DNA from: Welwitschia mirabilis
Taxonomy: Eukaryota > Gnetophyta > Gnetopsida > Welwitschiales
NCBI GenBank assembly: GCA_051453625.1
Contig: JBOZIK010000001.1
Span: 188,428,453 to 188,492,452 of the forward strand
DNA length: 64,000 nt
Reading direction: 5' to 3'
In this document: in pieces, positions 1-11,492 of the stretch
How the letters are laid out: every line of letters starts with the position of its first letter
Position numbering within the stretch: the first letter of the stretch is position 1
Made by a program: the position numbers and the translations under genes
The notes under the pieces: model-generated
Told to the model about the DNA's origin: nothing
Database searches by the model: none
What the model saw: the letters and a program-made list of their open reading frames with translations, nothing else

Positions 1-1415
1 CCATATCCATTATTTACTTATTATTGTTAAAATAGTATTGGCATGTTAAGAATTTACTATTATGAGGAAATATTAAATGTACCTAGTGATCAAACAAAGT
101 AATGATTGGGAGTTAGGAAATCATAACCATTTTTCAATATAGTGGTAAATTATGTGTTCTTTGATATTATATATTATATTAATTCTTCTTATTATAAATA
201 GGATATTTTTTCCTTTAATTGTATTAGTTGGAATATCTTCTAGACTTGGATTTTGATGACCTCACATCTTAGATCTTTGAAAACTTTTGAAGTCTTTGGA
301 ATCTTAGGGTTTTTAGAGCTTAGGTATAAAAATCTTGAAGCTTGAAAAACTTCATGTTAAATTATGGATATGATACTAGACTTATTTCTTATATTATCCT
401 ATGTATTTCTTAAATCTTGTATGGTCTATACTTCTTATGTATATCAAATGATTTTTATGATTTTCTTATATTTTATATGGTTGTAATATTAATTTTATTT
501 CAAGCATGATTCTATTATATTCTTACATCTTTTATATGGTTCTAAGTTCTTGTATCTTTGTGATCTAAATAAATTCTTATTTACTTACTAAATGATCTAT
601 TTTCTTAGAATTATAGTAAATTTCTAAATTCCCTTAGTTATTTATATTTATTTGATATATTGATATGAGTATTTATTGTATGATTTAAAGATTATTTATA
701 CATTATTATTATTTCTTATGAAATTTCTTGATGCTTAAAAAGGAAAAACTAGAAAAGTAAATCTTGTCATTTCTTGTGACATCATTTGAAACTCCAAATA
801 TTCTTATTAAAATGAGAGTTTCATAGTGGATTTAATAAGGTTGTGAAATATGAAAGTCCACAAATTGTAAAATGAGGTAGTGGGATTAATAAATCCACAA
901 ATTACTAAATGAGATAGCAAAATGATGAAAACAAAGTATAACTCATCTATTAAATATAACCAAAGATTGCTAAATAAGACAATGGAATTGATAATTCATA
1001 GATCATCAAATGATGTAATAGAAAGAAAAACCATAGATCACTAAATGAGGTAGTGGAAATGATAATTTATAATTTTTTAAATGAGATAACAGAATGGTAA
1101 AAATAAAATATAACTAGTTTACCTTATTTCCATTTTTATGGAAATCAAACATTGGATAGTTTAGAGTTTTTTCTTATATCATTTTAACCTAACTCTTTTG
1201 TGTTAAAAAAGATGACAAGTCAAAGCATAGTTAAGGTTGATATATCTTACAAAGAAGGAAACATAATAATGAAATATATATTATCTAGCTTATGCTTAAA
1301 AAATATTAATTGGAATGATTTACTTACTATTATAACTTGTGATCTTTTTATGTTTTATGATTGATATTTTATTTTCAAAAAGCCACAGTTATTCACCTAT
1401 AATACACTTGTAAAC
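1..1415 (+). repeat. G1: gypsy-LTR-like block, first copy (left end cut by window)
   Basis: This non-coding block aligns by eye along its whole length with 17153-18647 (G2) and 60019-62442 (G3). Landmarks such as TATGGTCTATACTTCTTATG (from about 421) recur at about 17570 and, changed, at about 60430. In G2 and G3 the block begins further left with a TGT..ATCACATC-like end inside the P gag, and a related copy lies inverted at 46024-47284 directly after the P2 pol end. I infer that it is a gypsy LTR plus attached sequence in plus orientation. No PBS or coding region is recognisable. It ends where the C1 LTR begins. Confidence 0.6.
873..1115 (+). repeat. tandem array, about 36-bp unit, in G1
   Basis: About six imperfect units carry the core AAATGAGGTAGTGGAATTGA followed by AT-rich sequence with CCACAGATCA-like text. 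Unit starts near 878, 906, 971, 1008, 1041 and 1079 can be followed by eye. Units are strongly diverged and one is longer. The same array occurs in G2 (about 17980-18260) and G3 (about 61500-61640 and 61840-62120), so it belongs to the block. Confidence 0.6.
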
Positions 1416-2469
1416 TAAGAATAATTGAACTTAGAGGGTATGGTAAATGATTTCTATTAAATAAAATCCATACTTAAAAAATTAAAATTTACACAATAAA
1501 GACATTACTAGATTATTATGGTCCCTTAACTTGAATATGTCTACATGCAGAGGGCATATTTCTTTTACACCTTTGAATATTCTCAACCTACAAAATTGTA
1601 GTTTTAAAACATCATCATTCTTACATATGACTAAGATGCTCCTAATAAGATAATACTCTCTTCTCCTTAGGTATTTATAATAAACAAAAGTAGAAACATG
1701 CTCATAAGTGCTTATAGAAGCACATCCATATAATAATTGTCTTACAACTTGAAATTCCAACTAAGGGATCTTAAGAATAATATTGAGTAATGGACTATAA
1801 TAAATGTATTCAAAAATCTAACATTCCTACTATTTAAGTGGAAATAAATAGTATAATAAAAGAAAACAATAATCGTGAAAGATGTCACTTTAATGGAATG
1901 CTTAAGTTCTACTTGTAGTTATTCACGAGTGTCTAAGATTAAAGTATGTAGACATGAAAGAGCTATTGATCAAATAATGTGTTTACCAAATGATACCCTT
2001 CAATAAGGTTATAAGAATCTTCATGGTGCATGCTTTTTTGGTGTATACTTCTATAACCCTTTTTTATTTTGTGCCTTTTATATTTTTGATGTCTTCCTTG
2101 CCTTTACCTTAGAGAGATAATCATTTAAAAACGTTTAAATGCTATGCAATGATTAGAAATAGATAAGTTTTATTCATCTAATGGATATTTTATTTTTCAT
2201 TAAAATTTTTAGAATAGACATCATTTCCATAGTAGATATCTCTAGAAAGAATAGGTCTTCATCCTAAACTATGTCTTTAATTAAACTACTTAGATTATGA
2301 TAAAACTTGAATTGCTACATTTCTGACTCTTAGAAATGACAAATTTACTATGTAAAAATTACCTGATTTCCTAAATGTAGATTAATCCTATTTCCAATTT
2401 TACCTATCTATACATTAAGCACATTAAATCTAACAAGTGGAATCATTAAAATAGGGATTTTACCAATAA
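1416..2469 (-). repeat. C1: 3' LTR of SIRE-type copia subfamily C
   Basis: The left end TAAGAATAATTGAAC lines up with the D and X LTR ends (TGAG/TAAG followed by an AGAGGGG run), and the right end TTTACCAATA is followed by a polypurine tract on the minus strand. It is therefore the 3' LTR of a minus-strand element. The same LTR occurs at 18648-19846 plus 29267-29484 (C2, split by element A) and at 62443-63852 (C3), always joined to a G block at the same base. C1 is shorter because about 0.34 kb of U3, present in C2 and C3, is missing near 2383. Confidence 0.75.
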
Positions 2470-2484
2470 CGTTTCCTTTTTTGA
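2470..2484 (-). other. polypurine tract of C1
   Basis: On the minus strand this reads as an A/G run immediately before the LTR, followed on the plus strand by TTGATGATGTC. The equivalent tract is at 7447-7461 (D1), 29485-29497 (C2), 51360-51374 (D2) and 63853-63866 (C3). It is the plus-strand priming site that fixes the orientation of these elements. Confidence 0.65.
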
Positions 2485-3410
2485 TGATGTCAAAAAATCA
2501 GAAAATATCGTTAATATAATCACGTTTTAAAAATTGATGTGAAATAACTTAATCGAAGAGAAAACATAATGTATTACATGCAACATGTTATAAACTTAAA
2601 AAATTAAAAATGTTTATTAACCACACATAATCATTTACAAAATAGTGAAAAAGAAGTGGTGTAAATTGACTAAAATTACTAAATAGATGTCAAAAAATAA
2701 ATTATATTACATACAAGGAGAAAATTAATAATAGATATTAAAAAAATATCAAAAAATATCATAAAATATATGATAATATGTGACGATAAGCATAAAAAAT
2801 GGTGTCATGCATAGGAAGTCCAATTCATCCATCTCAAGTCCACATCCTCTAAACTCATATAAGATGTCCAATAAGGCCCAATCTGATTTTCCCATCTTAT
2901 TCCCCTTTTTGAGCATCATATAAGGATATAGATATTGAGAGCTAAATCATTGGTGTAGTGATTGTCATTTCCTACATCATCACTATTATGATTGCTATCT
3001 CTAGTCATAGAGGTTTGGATGGTATATAAAGAAGATGATGTAGGCGGAGGTGTGTATCACTTTCGAGATAGTTGTTATGATGGCTTATCTTGAACCTAAG
3101 AGATCTATCTTCTCATATGTGAAAGGGGTAATAGAACTGCTAAAGAAGCTAACAGTAGCTGTCTTAGCAAAAATAGAAGCTAAGGGTAGAGTAGTGTTGA
3201 GGTGGAGTAGTGATGGAAGGTGAAGCATGAATGGGAATTATAAGAAATGATAGTAGTGATGAAAGATGAGTTGATAATGGTGGATGATATGGTTATTGGA
3301 ATAATTTTAGATAGTGAATGGGTAGTTTGTAATGAGACATGCAAAAGATGAAGGTATTATCATCAGATCTCTTAGAGCCTACCTTCTACTCCCCTTGTAT
3401 TTGTGTTATA
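2485..3410 (-). other. C1 interior next to the 3' LTR (no intact gene)
   Basis: This stretch aligns with 29498-30420 of C2. It is the part of the element between ORF3 and the 3' LTR. No open frame or domain is visible here. The match to C2 stops near 3410, where P1 pol begins without any LTR, so the rest of C1 (ORF3 onward) and the P1 3' LTR are missing. This is a deletion relative to the C2-P2 arrangement at 30420-47350. Confidence 0.6.
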
Positions 3411-4900
3411 ACTTTAATTTACATCACAAAATATCATCCTTTGATTTCCATGTTGCTTTTTGTTTAGATTGATGCAAATACTAAACCTTATAATATTTAA
3501 TTATTCTTCCTCAAATTAAAATTTTATTTTAATTTGGTTGAGCTTCTATAATTTCATCTAAAATAATAGCTACATTTTGAACTAGAATAACCTTAGTTAC
3601 ATTAGTAACACATTTCCTCAAAAGAGGCACATCAAACACAATATGTAATAAAGAGAATTATAGTGGTAAACCAACTTATAAGTCATAGGTCCAACTCACT
3701 TAGAAATATAATAATGTCCAATGAATCATGAGGTAACTTACCTTCTTATTAAATATAAAACTTCTATAAAAGGTAGAAACTTAAGAAATACATAGTCCCC
3801 TTCTTAAAATTCCATTTATCTTCTTTATCAATTTGCATATTTTGCTTGCTTATCATCTTCTCCATTTGTAACCTTCTTTTGATAAGTCTAAGTTTTTCTT
3901 CTAATTCATGAGTAGGAAAAATATTTAATACTATTTTATCTAATGCATTAAACCATATACTAGGGTTTTGATCACCCTTCCATATAAGGCCTTAAATGGT
4001 GCACATTTGATAAGTTCTTTATAGCTATTATTATAGGTAAACTTTACCCATGTCAAATGGTCTACTCAAGAACTTCAAAAGTATAATATCACTAATCTTA
4101 ATTAGTATTTAATTATTTAGGGTTTTTAATTTTTTCTTATCTAGCCATCCATATTATAATTAAATACTATGTTAAGATTCAAATTGATATCCAAATCCTT
4201 ATGGAATGATAACCAAAATATAGAAATAAATTTACTATCTATATCTAAAATAATCACCTCTAGAATTCCATGTAATATGATTACATTTTTAACATGCTTA
4301 TTAGTAATATTATATAAGTGTTTATTAGCTTAATAAGACAAAAATAAAAACTTATAGTTAAGAGATCAATCACTACTAAAATAGAATCATATCCTTCATT
4401 GGTTTTTGGTAAACCTATAATAACATCGATACTAGTTTCTTTCCAATTCCATTCTAAAACATCATGAGGGTATAAAACTTTAGATGGATGCTTATTCTCT
4501 ACCTTTACTAGTTAATTCATTTATATTACCACATTATGTAATATCTTTTACTTCATTCCTAACCAACAATAATTTTTCTTAATATTCTTGTGCATTTTAT
4601 TAACTTCAAAATGAATGGCATACTTCCTAACATAGAATTTATCAAAAAGATTTTTTTTTAATTTATTCCACATAAGTACTACAATATTTTTATTAAAAAA
4701 TGTTGTCATAACTAGAAATAGAGGATCCTTCTAAAAATCATACTACATTATGATTAGAGATAGGAAACATTATAATTCATCTTCTCTAACTCTTTGGCAT
4801 AATGGATAATTTTATTAAACATTAGGATTCATTTTCTGCAAATCATCATGCACCATCATATAACTAAGAGTATGCATTATTTTATTCAAGGAATCAAATA
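3411..4900 (-). pseudogene. P1 integrase, decayed
   Basis: On the minus strand around 4450-4370 the frame reads WNWKETSIDVIIGLPKT followed by NEGYDSILVVID, which is the gypsy integrase core with the first catalytic Asp (in SIDVI) still present. Near 3425-3470 the text QKATWKSKDDIL matches the chromodomain-like tail (EEATWE... type) at the C-terminus of chromovirus pol. Stops and shifts lie between these points. The domain would join element cDNA to the host chromosome. P2 carries the same region at 47350-48900 with a one-base insertion and a deletion of about 70 bp in the core. Confidence 0.8.
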
Positions 4901-5918
4901 CTACATTTTCCTTTCTTGTATGATAATTTAGTGTTAATTCATAATTGTATAAAAATTTAATCGAACTTTTTTGTCTCTGGTTTGACTTTGGTTGAGTATA
5001 AATATATTTTAGTTCTTATGATCTGTGTAAAATTCCCCATGTTTTCTATAAATATAATACCTCTATATCTTTAATGCATGAATTAATGTTTCTCATTCCA
5101 AGTCATGTACTAGGAAATTTTTCTCATGAATCTTTAGTTTTCTAGATGCCCATGCTATAACTCTTCTGTCTTGCATTAAGAGTTCTCCTAATTCTTCGCC
5201 TAATGCATTAGTATAAATTGTGTAAGGATTTTTTTGTTTGAACATCCTCAATATAGGAGATAAAATAAGAGCTGATTTTAGTTTCTGAAAAGCTTTATCA
5301 CATTACTTAATCCATTGAAATCATTATTTCTTTCTTAAAAAACAAGTTATAAGAACTACCATTCTTGAGAAAATTTGAATAAACCTTTTGTAATATCCAA
5401 TAGAATCTATAAAACATCTTACTTCTATCATATATGTTAGTTTTAGATAATCTATAATAACTTGTATGTTATCATCATTTACACTAATTCCATCTTCATA
5501 AATCACATGATCTAAAACATTAATCTTAGATAATCAAAACTCCAACTTTTTTGGATAAGCATATAAATGATTTCTCCTTAAGGTATCTACTACCATTCTT
5601 AAATGCTTTTCATGTTTTTCCTTTAATGGTTAATGAACAAAAACATATTCTATTAACAAAATCATAAATTATCAAAATAATCTTTGAAAATATTATTCAT
5701 AACTACTATAAATACTACTAAAGCATTAGTATGATAAAAGGGAATAAATCAAAATACATAATACCCATACCTAATATGAAAAGACGTTTTAAATATATAT
5801 TCCTATTTAATACTCAACTAATGATATCTTGACTTAAGATAAATTTAAAAAAATTCTTTTTCATGCTTTAGTTAATTAAATAAATTGTCTATCCTAGGTA
5901 AATGATAGCTATTTGAGG
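4901..5918 (-). pseudogene. P1 RNase H and C-terminal half of RT, decayed
   Basis: From 5918 downward: a short RT stretch (LPRID then text resembling FSKIDLRSGYHQ), a damaged YxDD region near 5650, then the connection domain with MIEVRCFIDSIGYYKRFI, matching the gypsy EVRSFLGLAGYYRRFI motif. The RNase H follows, with YTNALGEELGELLMQDRRVI at about 5216-5157. The RNase H catalytic Asp of the TDAS motif reads Asn here (codon 5208-5210), whereas P2 still has Asp. The longest open piece is 5324-5506. D1 cuts the RT just before the SYPLPRIDDL-type motif. Confidence 0.85.
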
Positions 5919-5923
5919 ATTTT
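5919..5923. other. target site duplication of D1, left copy (CTATT)
   Basis: CTATT directly precedes the D1 left end and recurs at 14729-14733 directly after the right end. It lies in P1 RT codons. The same pair flanks D2. Confidence 0.85.
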
Positions 5924-7446
5924 TGAATTCATAGGAGAGGGTTGAATGACTTTTACCAAATAAAAATTTAAACCTAATAATGGAATGAAAATGCACAATG
6001 AAAAAAGCTTTACCAAGATAACATGATTACCCAACATAGGTACATCCACACATAGAGTGTAGCTTATACTCACACCTTTGAATATTATTAACCTATAAGA
6101 AAATAGTGGTTTTTAGATGCACTAATAACCTTACAATAAGTGAGAACATCCTTGCAAGGTAGAACTCTCTTCATTATAGGTAAATAGTGGTTTTTATATG
6201 CTCACCATGGACTAGACAACAATGAAAGTCTTATTACAAGATAGCATTCTCTTCCCTATAAGGAAATAGTGGTTTTCATAAGTGCATCATGAACCTTAGA
6301 ACAATGAGAGTTTCCTTGCAAGGCAGCACTCTCTTCCATATAAGGAAATAATGGTTTTCATAGGCATAATATAAACCTTATAATAAAATACATGCTCATA
6401 AGTACTATCTCAAATGCATATCCATACAAGATTTTTCTTACAAAGAGATAAGTTCAATAATGGCCTTACAATAATATTCAAAAATAAGGTAATCCAACAA
6501 AGTAAGTACCACAAATACAATAATAATAAGTGTAAAGATGTAGCTTTAACAAAGAATTATTATTATTATTGTCACAAGTGTAAATGAATAATACTACAAT
6601 TGAGGGGTCCAAGAACAAATGATGTAAACAATACTAGCTTCTTTACAGATGAAGCTTTTGATCATTTTTTGAAATGTTTCTTTAACTTATACACTCTTCA
6701 TTCTATATTTTATTTAATCATTAAGTTTCAAAATTTTAAGGGCTATGTGTTTGTTAAAGTTTCAAAAGTTGTGATTTGTTTCACAACTTTTAGCCTTTAT
6801 ATGGTAAAAAAGGATTTAATTATTTGAGCTTGAAAGTAGTCATTAATCTTTGAAAATACCATACAATAGATAGGAAATGTCTACATGTCAGGTGTGTATC
6901 TTTAAGTTTTATTAATATAAACTCTAGTCCAAGACATCTTCACATTTGTAGACATCTACCAATAGTTAAACGTCTTCATCTTGTAGATGTATTTAGTAAA
7001 CTTACTTAGATTTCAATAAAACTTGCTTTATATAACCCTTGGATTTTCATGATTACGAATCTATGATGTACAAATTGATTGCTGATCTAAAACATAAGAT
7101 ATTAGTCAAAATACAAATTAACTCTATTACCTATTTTAGTTTAGTATAGATGTCTTTAATCATGTGGACATCTTTATTTGTATTAGGTTTAACTTTTAGT
7201 ATAGTCATGTTTGATGAGATAGTCATCTTAATCTTGTGACTTCATCAGAGATGTCTTCAACTTTCAAGATGTCTTTAAACAATTGATTTTGCAATTTATT
7301 AACAAATCCTTTTTTGGAAATATGAACTTTGAAGGTCCATCATCTTCTAATGCTTGTCAAGGTTTGATGTTTTCTTTGTAATGCTCTGCCTATAAATGAC
7401 ATAAAAGATTTGATAAGTGGAATCATTAAAACTAGATTTATCAATA
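5924..7446 (-). repeat. D1 3' LTR
   Basis: Starts TGAGGATTTTTGAATTC and ends TTTATCAATA. It aligns with 13171-14728 and with both D2 LTRs. U3 (high-coordinate side, about 6880-7280) carries AGACATCT/AGATGTCT motifs; the low-coordinate side carries an array of about 82-bp units. Confidence 0.85.
6097..6424. repeat. about 82-bp tandem repeat, four units, in D1 3' LTR
   Basis: Units start near 6097, 6178, 6261 and 6343 with GGAAATAGTGGTTTTCATA, followed by a CACCATGAACCTTACAA-like segment and a CTCCTTGCAAGGCAGCACTC-like segment. The array recurs, with changed units, at about 13342-13620, 50030-50240 and 56205-56470 in the other D LTRs. Confidence 0.7.
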
Positions 7447-7461
7447 ATATCCCCTTTTTGA
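7447..7461 (-). other. polypurine tract of D1
   Basis: Plus-strand ATATCCCCTTTTTGA is an A/G run on the minus strand directly inside the 3' LTR. Confidence 0.75.
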
Positions 7462-8579
7462 TGATGTCTAAAACTTGGAAAATATTATTAGTGTAATCCA
7501 ATTCAATCAACTTAAATTAGATATTTATATTCTAAGGAAATGCACATAAATAATGTTTGCAATAATATTGGAAAGAACATGGTATCAACTACTTGAAAAA
7601 TAGATAACAGAAAATTCATGAAATTCTTAAGCAAAACAATAAAGGCAGAAAGAAAATTGATAAATGATGATATTGGCCATTTAAATAGCCATTATATTTG
7701 ACAACTGTATGAGATGTAAAAATTTAGAAATAAAAGATGATAATACATATTTCATACTGACAAAATATCATCTAACAATATGCTCATGATAATGTGCTAA
7801 CAGTGAACATTAGAGCATGTCATAGTAAAGAATGAGTTAGCAATGTATAACATGAAGATCATTAATAATTAGAGCATAATATTTAATAAATATGTCAACA
7901 AAAGCATGATATTAAAACATGAGAGAATTAATGATAAAAGTGTGCTAACAATAAGTGTGCCAAATAGAGATAATAGAAATGTATGAAAAAATAACATGAA
8001 ATCCTATATCTCATAAATAAGAGCTCCATGCTCAATAGAGTATCCTCAAACTGAAAGCTAAAGCATTTAAATAATTTGCCATTGATCTATCTAATTGAAT
8101 TTGCTAACCACTTATTTAACAATAAAATTCTTTCCCTTTTTGAATAGTAAAGGAAATGATCTAATAACTAAGAGTGGAATCACTCATATAATACATGCCT
8201 TATCTTTATTTATTATTATTATCACTATCATGAGTGATGGAGATTGGTTAGATGTAGAATAAGAAATATGTGAATGATGGAGTATGGCATTTTCTAGGTG
8301 GATATTGAGATGTCTTACCTGGGCCCTCAAAGATCTATCTCCTCATACGTTCATATGTTTAAGAAGTGATAGAAGTTCCAAAACAACTAGTGATGGATAT
8401 CTCTATGAAGAAGAAAGGTAACCACATGGAGGAAAGTGGTTCTACCTAGATGGACTCTATATGTATTGGCAGTGGTGATGGTGGACATAATAGAGGTGAA
8501 AAAGGTACACATGTAGGTGATTAGACTATGGTATGTGATGAAGGTAGCTAATTAAGATAACAAATAAGAATCATAAGAC
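7462..8579 (-). other. D1 interior between ORF3 and 3' LTR, no gene seen
   Basis: About 1.1 kb of AT-rich sequence that aligns with 51375-52540 of D2 and distantly with 2485-3400 and 29498-30400 of C. It holds runs of ATGATAATGTGCTAA-like words but no coding frame that I recognise. Confidence 0.5.
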
Positions 8580-9810
8580 ATGGATAGTGAAAAATAAGAG
8601 GTGGTGCATTCAAGCTCTAAGATTTTATCTCCTACTGTGACCTCTACTATGAAGGTTTTGAAGCCTGTCACTTCCCCTACACATGTGCCCCCATGGAAGT
8701 TTAATACTTCCCCTGAGCCTATGCCTCATCTCTAGATGAATTCTCTATATATTCACTATCAACAAATCCATTAGAGTTATATCCTATGATATGTGGGGCT
8801 AAAGGTTCTACTTCTTCTTCTTCTTTTGATTCTTCCTCTCAATATGACCATGTGGGAGTTCTTATGGATTCCAAAATATTTATGGACGCCTAACCCTTAC
8901 TAGCCACTAAAGATTTGTATTTTTTAATTCTCAACGTATTTTTACCAATTTTACTAATCATTTTGACAATTGATTTTAGTTTCTTTTTAATAATGAAGAA
9001 GTGTGAGTAGTAGTAGAATATGATCACTGAAACTATGAAGACATTCTACTTCTATCCTCACCTAGTGGCCCTATTACCCTATGTTTCTCATAAACTCTAC
9101 TAGTGATTTTTTTCTAATAAATAATATTAACCTGTAAAACTAAAATATCTACACTACTAATGAGCAAGCTACTAAAATAAGGATGACCAAATATCTGACC
9201 CTTGCAAAAAGGTGAGATAATATTCATGCATATAATGAAATCCAAATCTATCTTTAAACTACTGACAAAATTATATACAATAAAGGTATATAATGGTTTA
9301 TAATAAATATAACTACCTTCTCTAACCAAAATATTATAAAATGTCATAAAATTAAGAATTGAGGCATCTGAAATCATCTTTTTGTATCTAATCATTTCTA
9401 TAAAATTCATTATCATGTATCCAAATAAAACACTGCTTATATTACTTTGTAATAAACTGGTAACTATAAAATTAAATATTTCCTTAAAAGAATGAGAATA
9501 AATTTGAGGAACATATATGTCATCCATGCTAAGCAAATAATTAACAAAACTAAAAATAATATGCAAAGGAGTACCTCTAACATGTGTTTGAAATTCACCT
9601 GTTCTATTATCAATTTCATGTATATTAGCATAGAAATCTCTTATAACTAGATCTAGAATAGATTGATATAACTAAATGATTATTTTCCATCTAAACCTAG
9701 TGAAATGTATAACAAGCCTATATTTGTGATGTCTCTAAAAACCAAGAGTTTTTATGTAATAATCAAATTTCTAAACCATGTTATAAATATTCTAGGAATT
9801 ACCTCATAGT
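8580..9810 (-). pseudogene. D1 ORF3, env-like / 'putative plant transposon protein' domain
   Basis: Reading down from about 9800, the minus strand shows LVIRDFYANIHEID and a VRGTPLHIIFSF segment, then the longest open piece (9566-9114), which ends with IISPFCKGQIFGHPYFSSLL. This matches the plan of the SIRE third ORF: a YxxLVREFYANL-like start, a VRGxxI strand, and a closing LPYGxLLTRIFxHF-like segment. An acidic tail follows near 8800, where a TTC repeat (8811-8825) encodes a run of Glu. Its function is unknown; 'env-like' reflects position, not proven activity. Stops lie at several points. D2 has lost the middle of this gene. Confidence 0.75.
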
Positions 9811-10867
9811 ATAACTGAGGCTTATATAATGATCTTAACTACTAGAAGATTCGTTACTTGCCTCTAGAAGTACTAGTGAACTTTTTTCTAATCATATTTA
9901 TAAGAATGTAGAGAATCTAAATCAAGAAAATAACTAAAATTTAAGAAATAATAAAAAATGTGCATTTGAGCAAAGGAAAACCTTGTTCTTACTTGCTATT
10001 AAGATGTCTTAATGATTTAAAACATCTTGGTAGTAAAATTTGAGAAAATGAAGCCTTAGAAATCTTCTGAGAGGGATACCTTTTAAGTGGGGACTTGAAA
10101 ATGGGATTTAGTGGTACTTTTTGCAAATAAAAAGGGTCAAAACCCTAGGTTTTTTACATGTTTTATTTTCTACAATAGTACAGTTAAGACATCTACAACC
10201 TAAAAGATATCTAAAATGTAAAACATAGATATATACAAACTCAAAGATTTCTAATATTAAAAAATTTTTAATACATTTTGGCTATCAAGATATCTACAAA
10301 AATCAAGACATCAATTTTAAAAAATTAAAATAATATATTTACACTTTAAAGATATCTTTAAAACTCAAGATATCTACTTTGAAGACATCTATAAATCTTA
10401 AGACATCTCAACTAGAAACATCTACAAAACTAAAGATATCTATAATGAAAGTTCCAAATTTTTCAAAAAGATCTATAACCATCATAAAGATAACAATAGC
10501 ATTTTGAAGAAAATAAATATTGCAAACATAATTTAACTTTAACTACATCTAACTAACACTCTTAACTCATAAGATAATTACAGTGGAGTTGAAAATTTAA
10601 AAGATATTATCTTTTTACTTACCTTATTGGGTAAGTCCCAACCTCTAAGTTCCTATACTACTTTATATATATATATTTTAGAACCTTCAAAATTTTTTAT
10701 CACATTGTTAGGTATATTAATGGTATCTTAAGTCATGATGCCTTTGTTAAGCTTTTTCTATCATGTTATGTCCTTTTTAAATGCTTCATGGGGGATTGGA
10801 ATGTCTTTCAACCTCAATGGTCTTCTTATTATTTCCTTTTTTGATTAGGTTCTTCATGCTATGACTA
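9811..10867 (-). other. D1 spacer upstream of ORF3, with motif array
   Basis: No coding region is visible apart from a short continuation of the gag-side frame close to the gap (10786-10867). From about 10170 to 10450 there are at least ten copies of AGACATCT, AGATATCT and relatives at irregular spacing. This is the same motif as in the U3 of this element. The homologous D2 stretch is 53480-53760. A short TA repeat lies at about 10664-10677. Confidence 0.65.
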
Positions 10868-11492
10868 NNNNNNNNNNNNNNNNNNNNNNNNNNNNNNNNN
10901 NNNNNNNNNNNNNNNNNNNNNNNNNNNNNNNNNNNNNNNNNNNNNNNNNNNNNNNNNNNNNNNNNNNNNNNNNNNNNNNNNNNNNNNNNNNNNNNNNNNN
11001 NNNNNNNNNNNNNNNNNNNNNNNNNNNNNNNNNNNNNNNNNNNNNNNNNNNNNNNNNNNNNNNNNNNNNNNNNNNNNNNNNNNNNNNNNNNNNNNNNNNN
11101 NNNNNNNNNNNNNNNNNNNNNNNNNNNNNNNNNNNNNNNNNNNNNNNNNNNNNNNNNNNNNNNNNNNNNNNNNNNNNNNNNNNNNNNNNNNNNNNNNNNN
11201 NNNNNNNNNNNNNNNNNNNNNNNNNNNNNNNNNNNNNNNNNNNNNNNNNNNNNNNNNNNNNNNNNNNNNNNNNNNNNNNNNNNNNNNNNNNNNNNNNNNN
11301 NNNNNNNNNNNNNNNNNNNNNNNNNNNNNNNNNNNNNNNNNNNNNNNNNNNNNNNNNNNNNNNNNNNNNNNNNNNNNNNNNNNNNNNNNNNNNNNNNNNN
11401 NNNNNNNNNNNNNNNNNNNNNNNNNNNNNNNNNNNNNNNNNNNNNNNNNNNNNNNNNNNNNNNNNNNNNNNNNNNNNNNNNNNNNNNNNNNN
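10868..11492. other. assembly gap (625 N)
   Basis: The flanking text (TGCTATGACTA on the left, ACCTATATTTAAATTTCATT on the right) recurs in D2 around 54145-54160 and 54327-54345, only about 165-180 bp apart. The gap is therefore either over-sized or hides extra sequence in D1. Confidence 0.9.

Noticed and set aside
878-1115. Evenly spaced repeats resembling a CRISPR array
   Set aside because: Units are imperfect, adjoin without unique spacers, and lie in a plant LTR-like block without cas genes.
6600-6827. 75-residue plus-strand frame in D1 3' LTR
   Set aside because: It lies in an LTR and is not open in the other three D LTRs.
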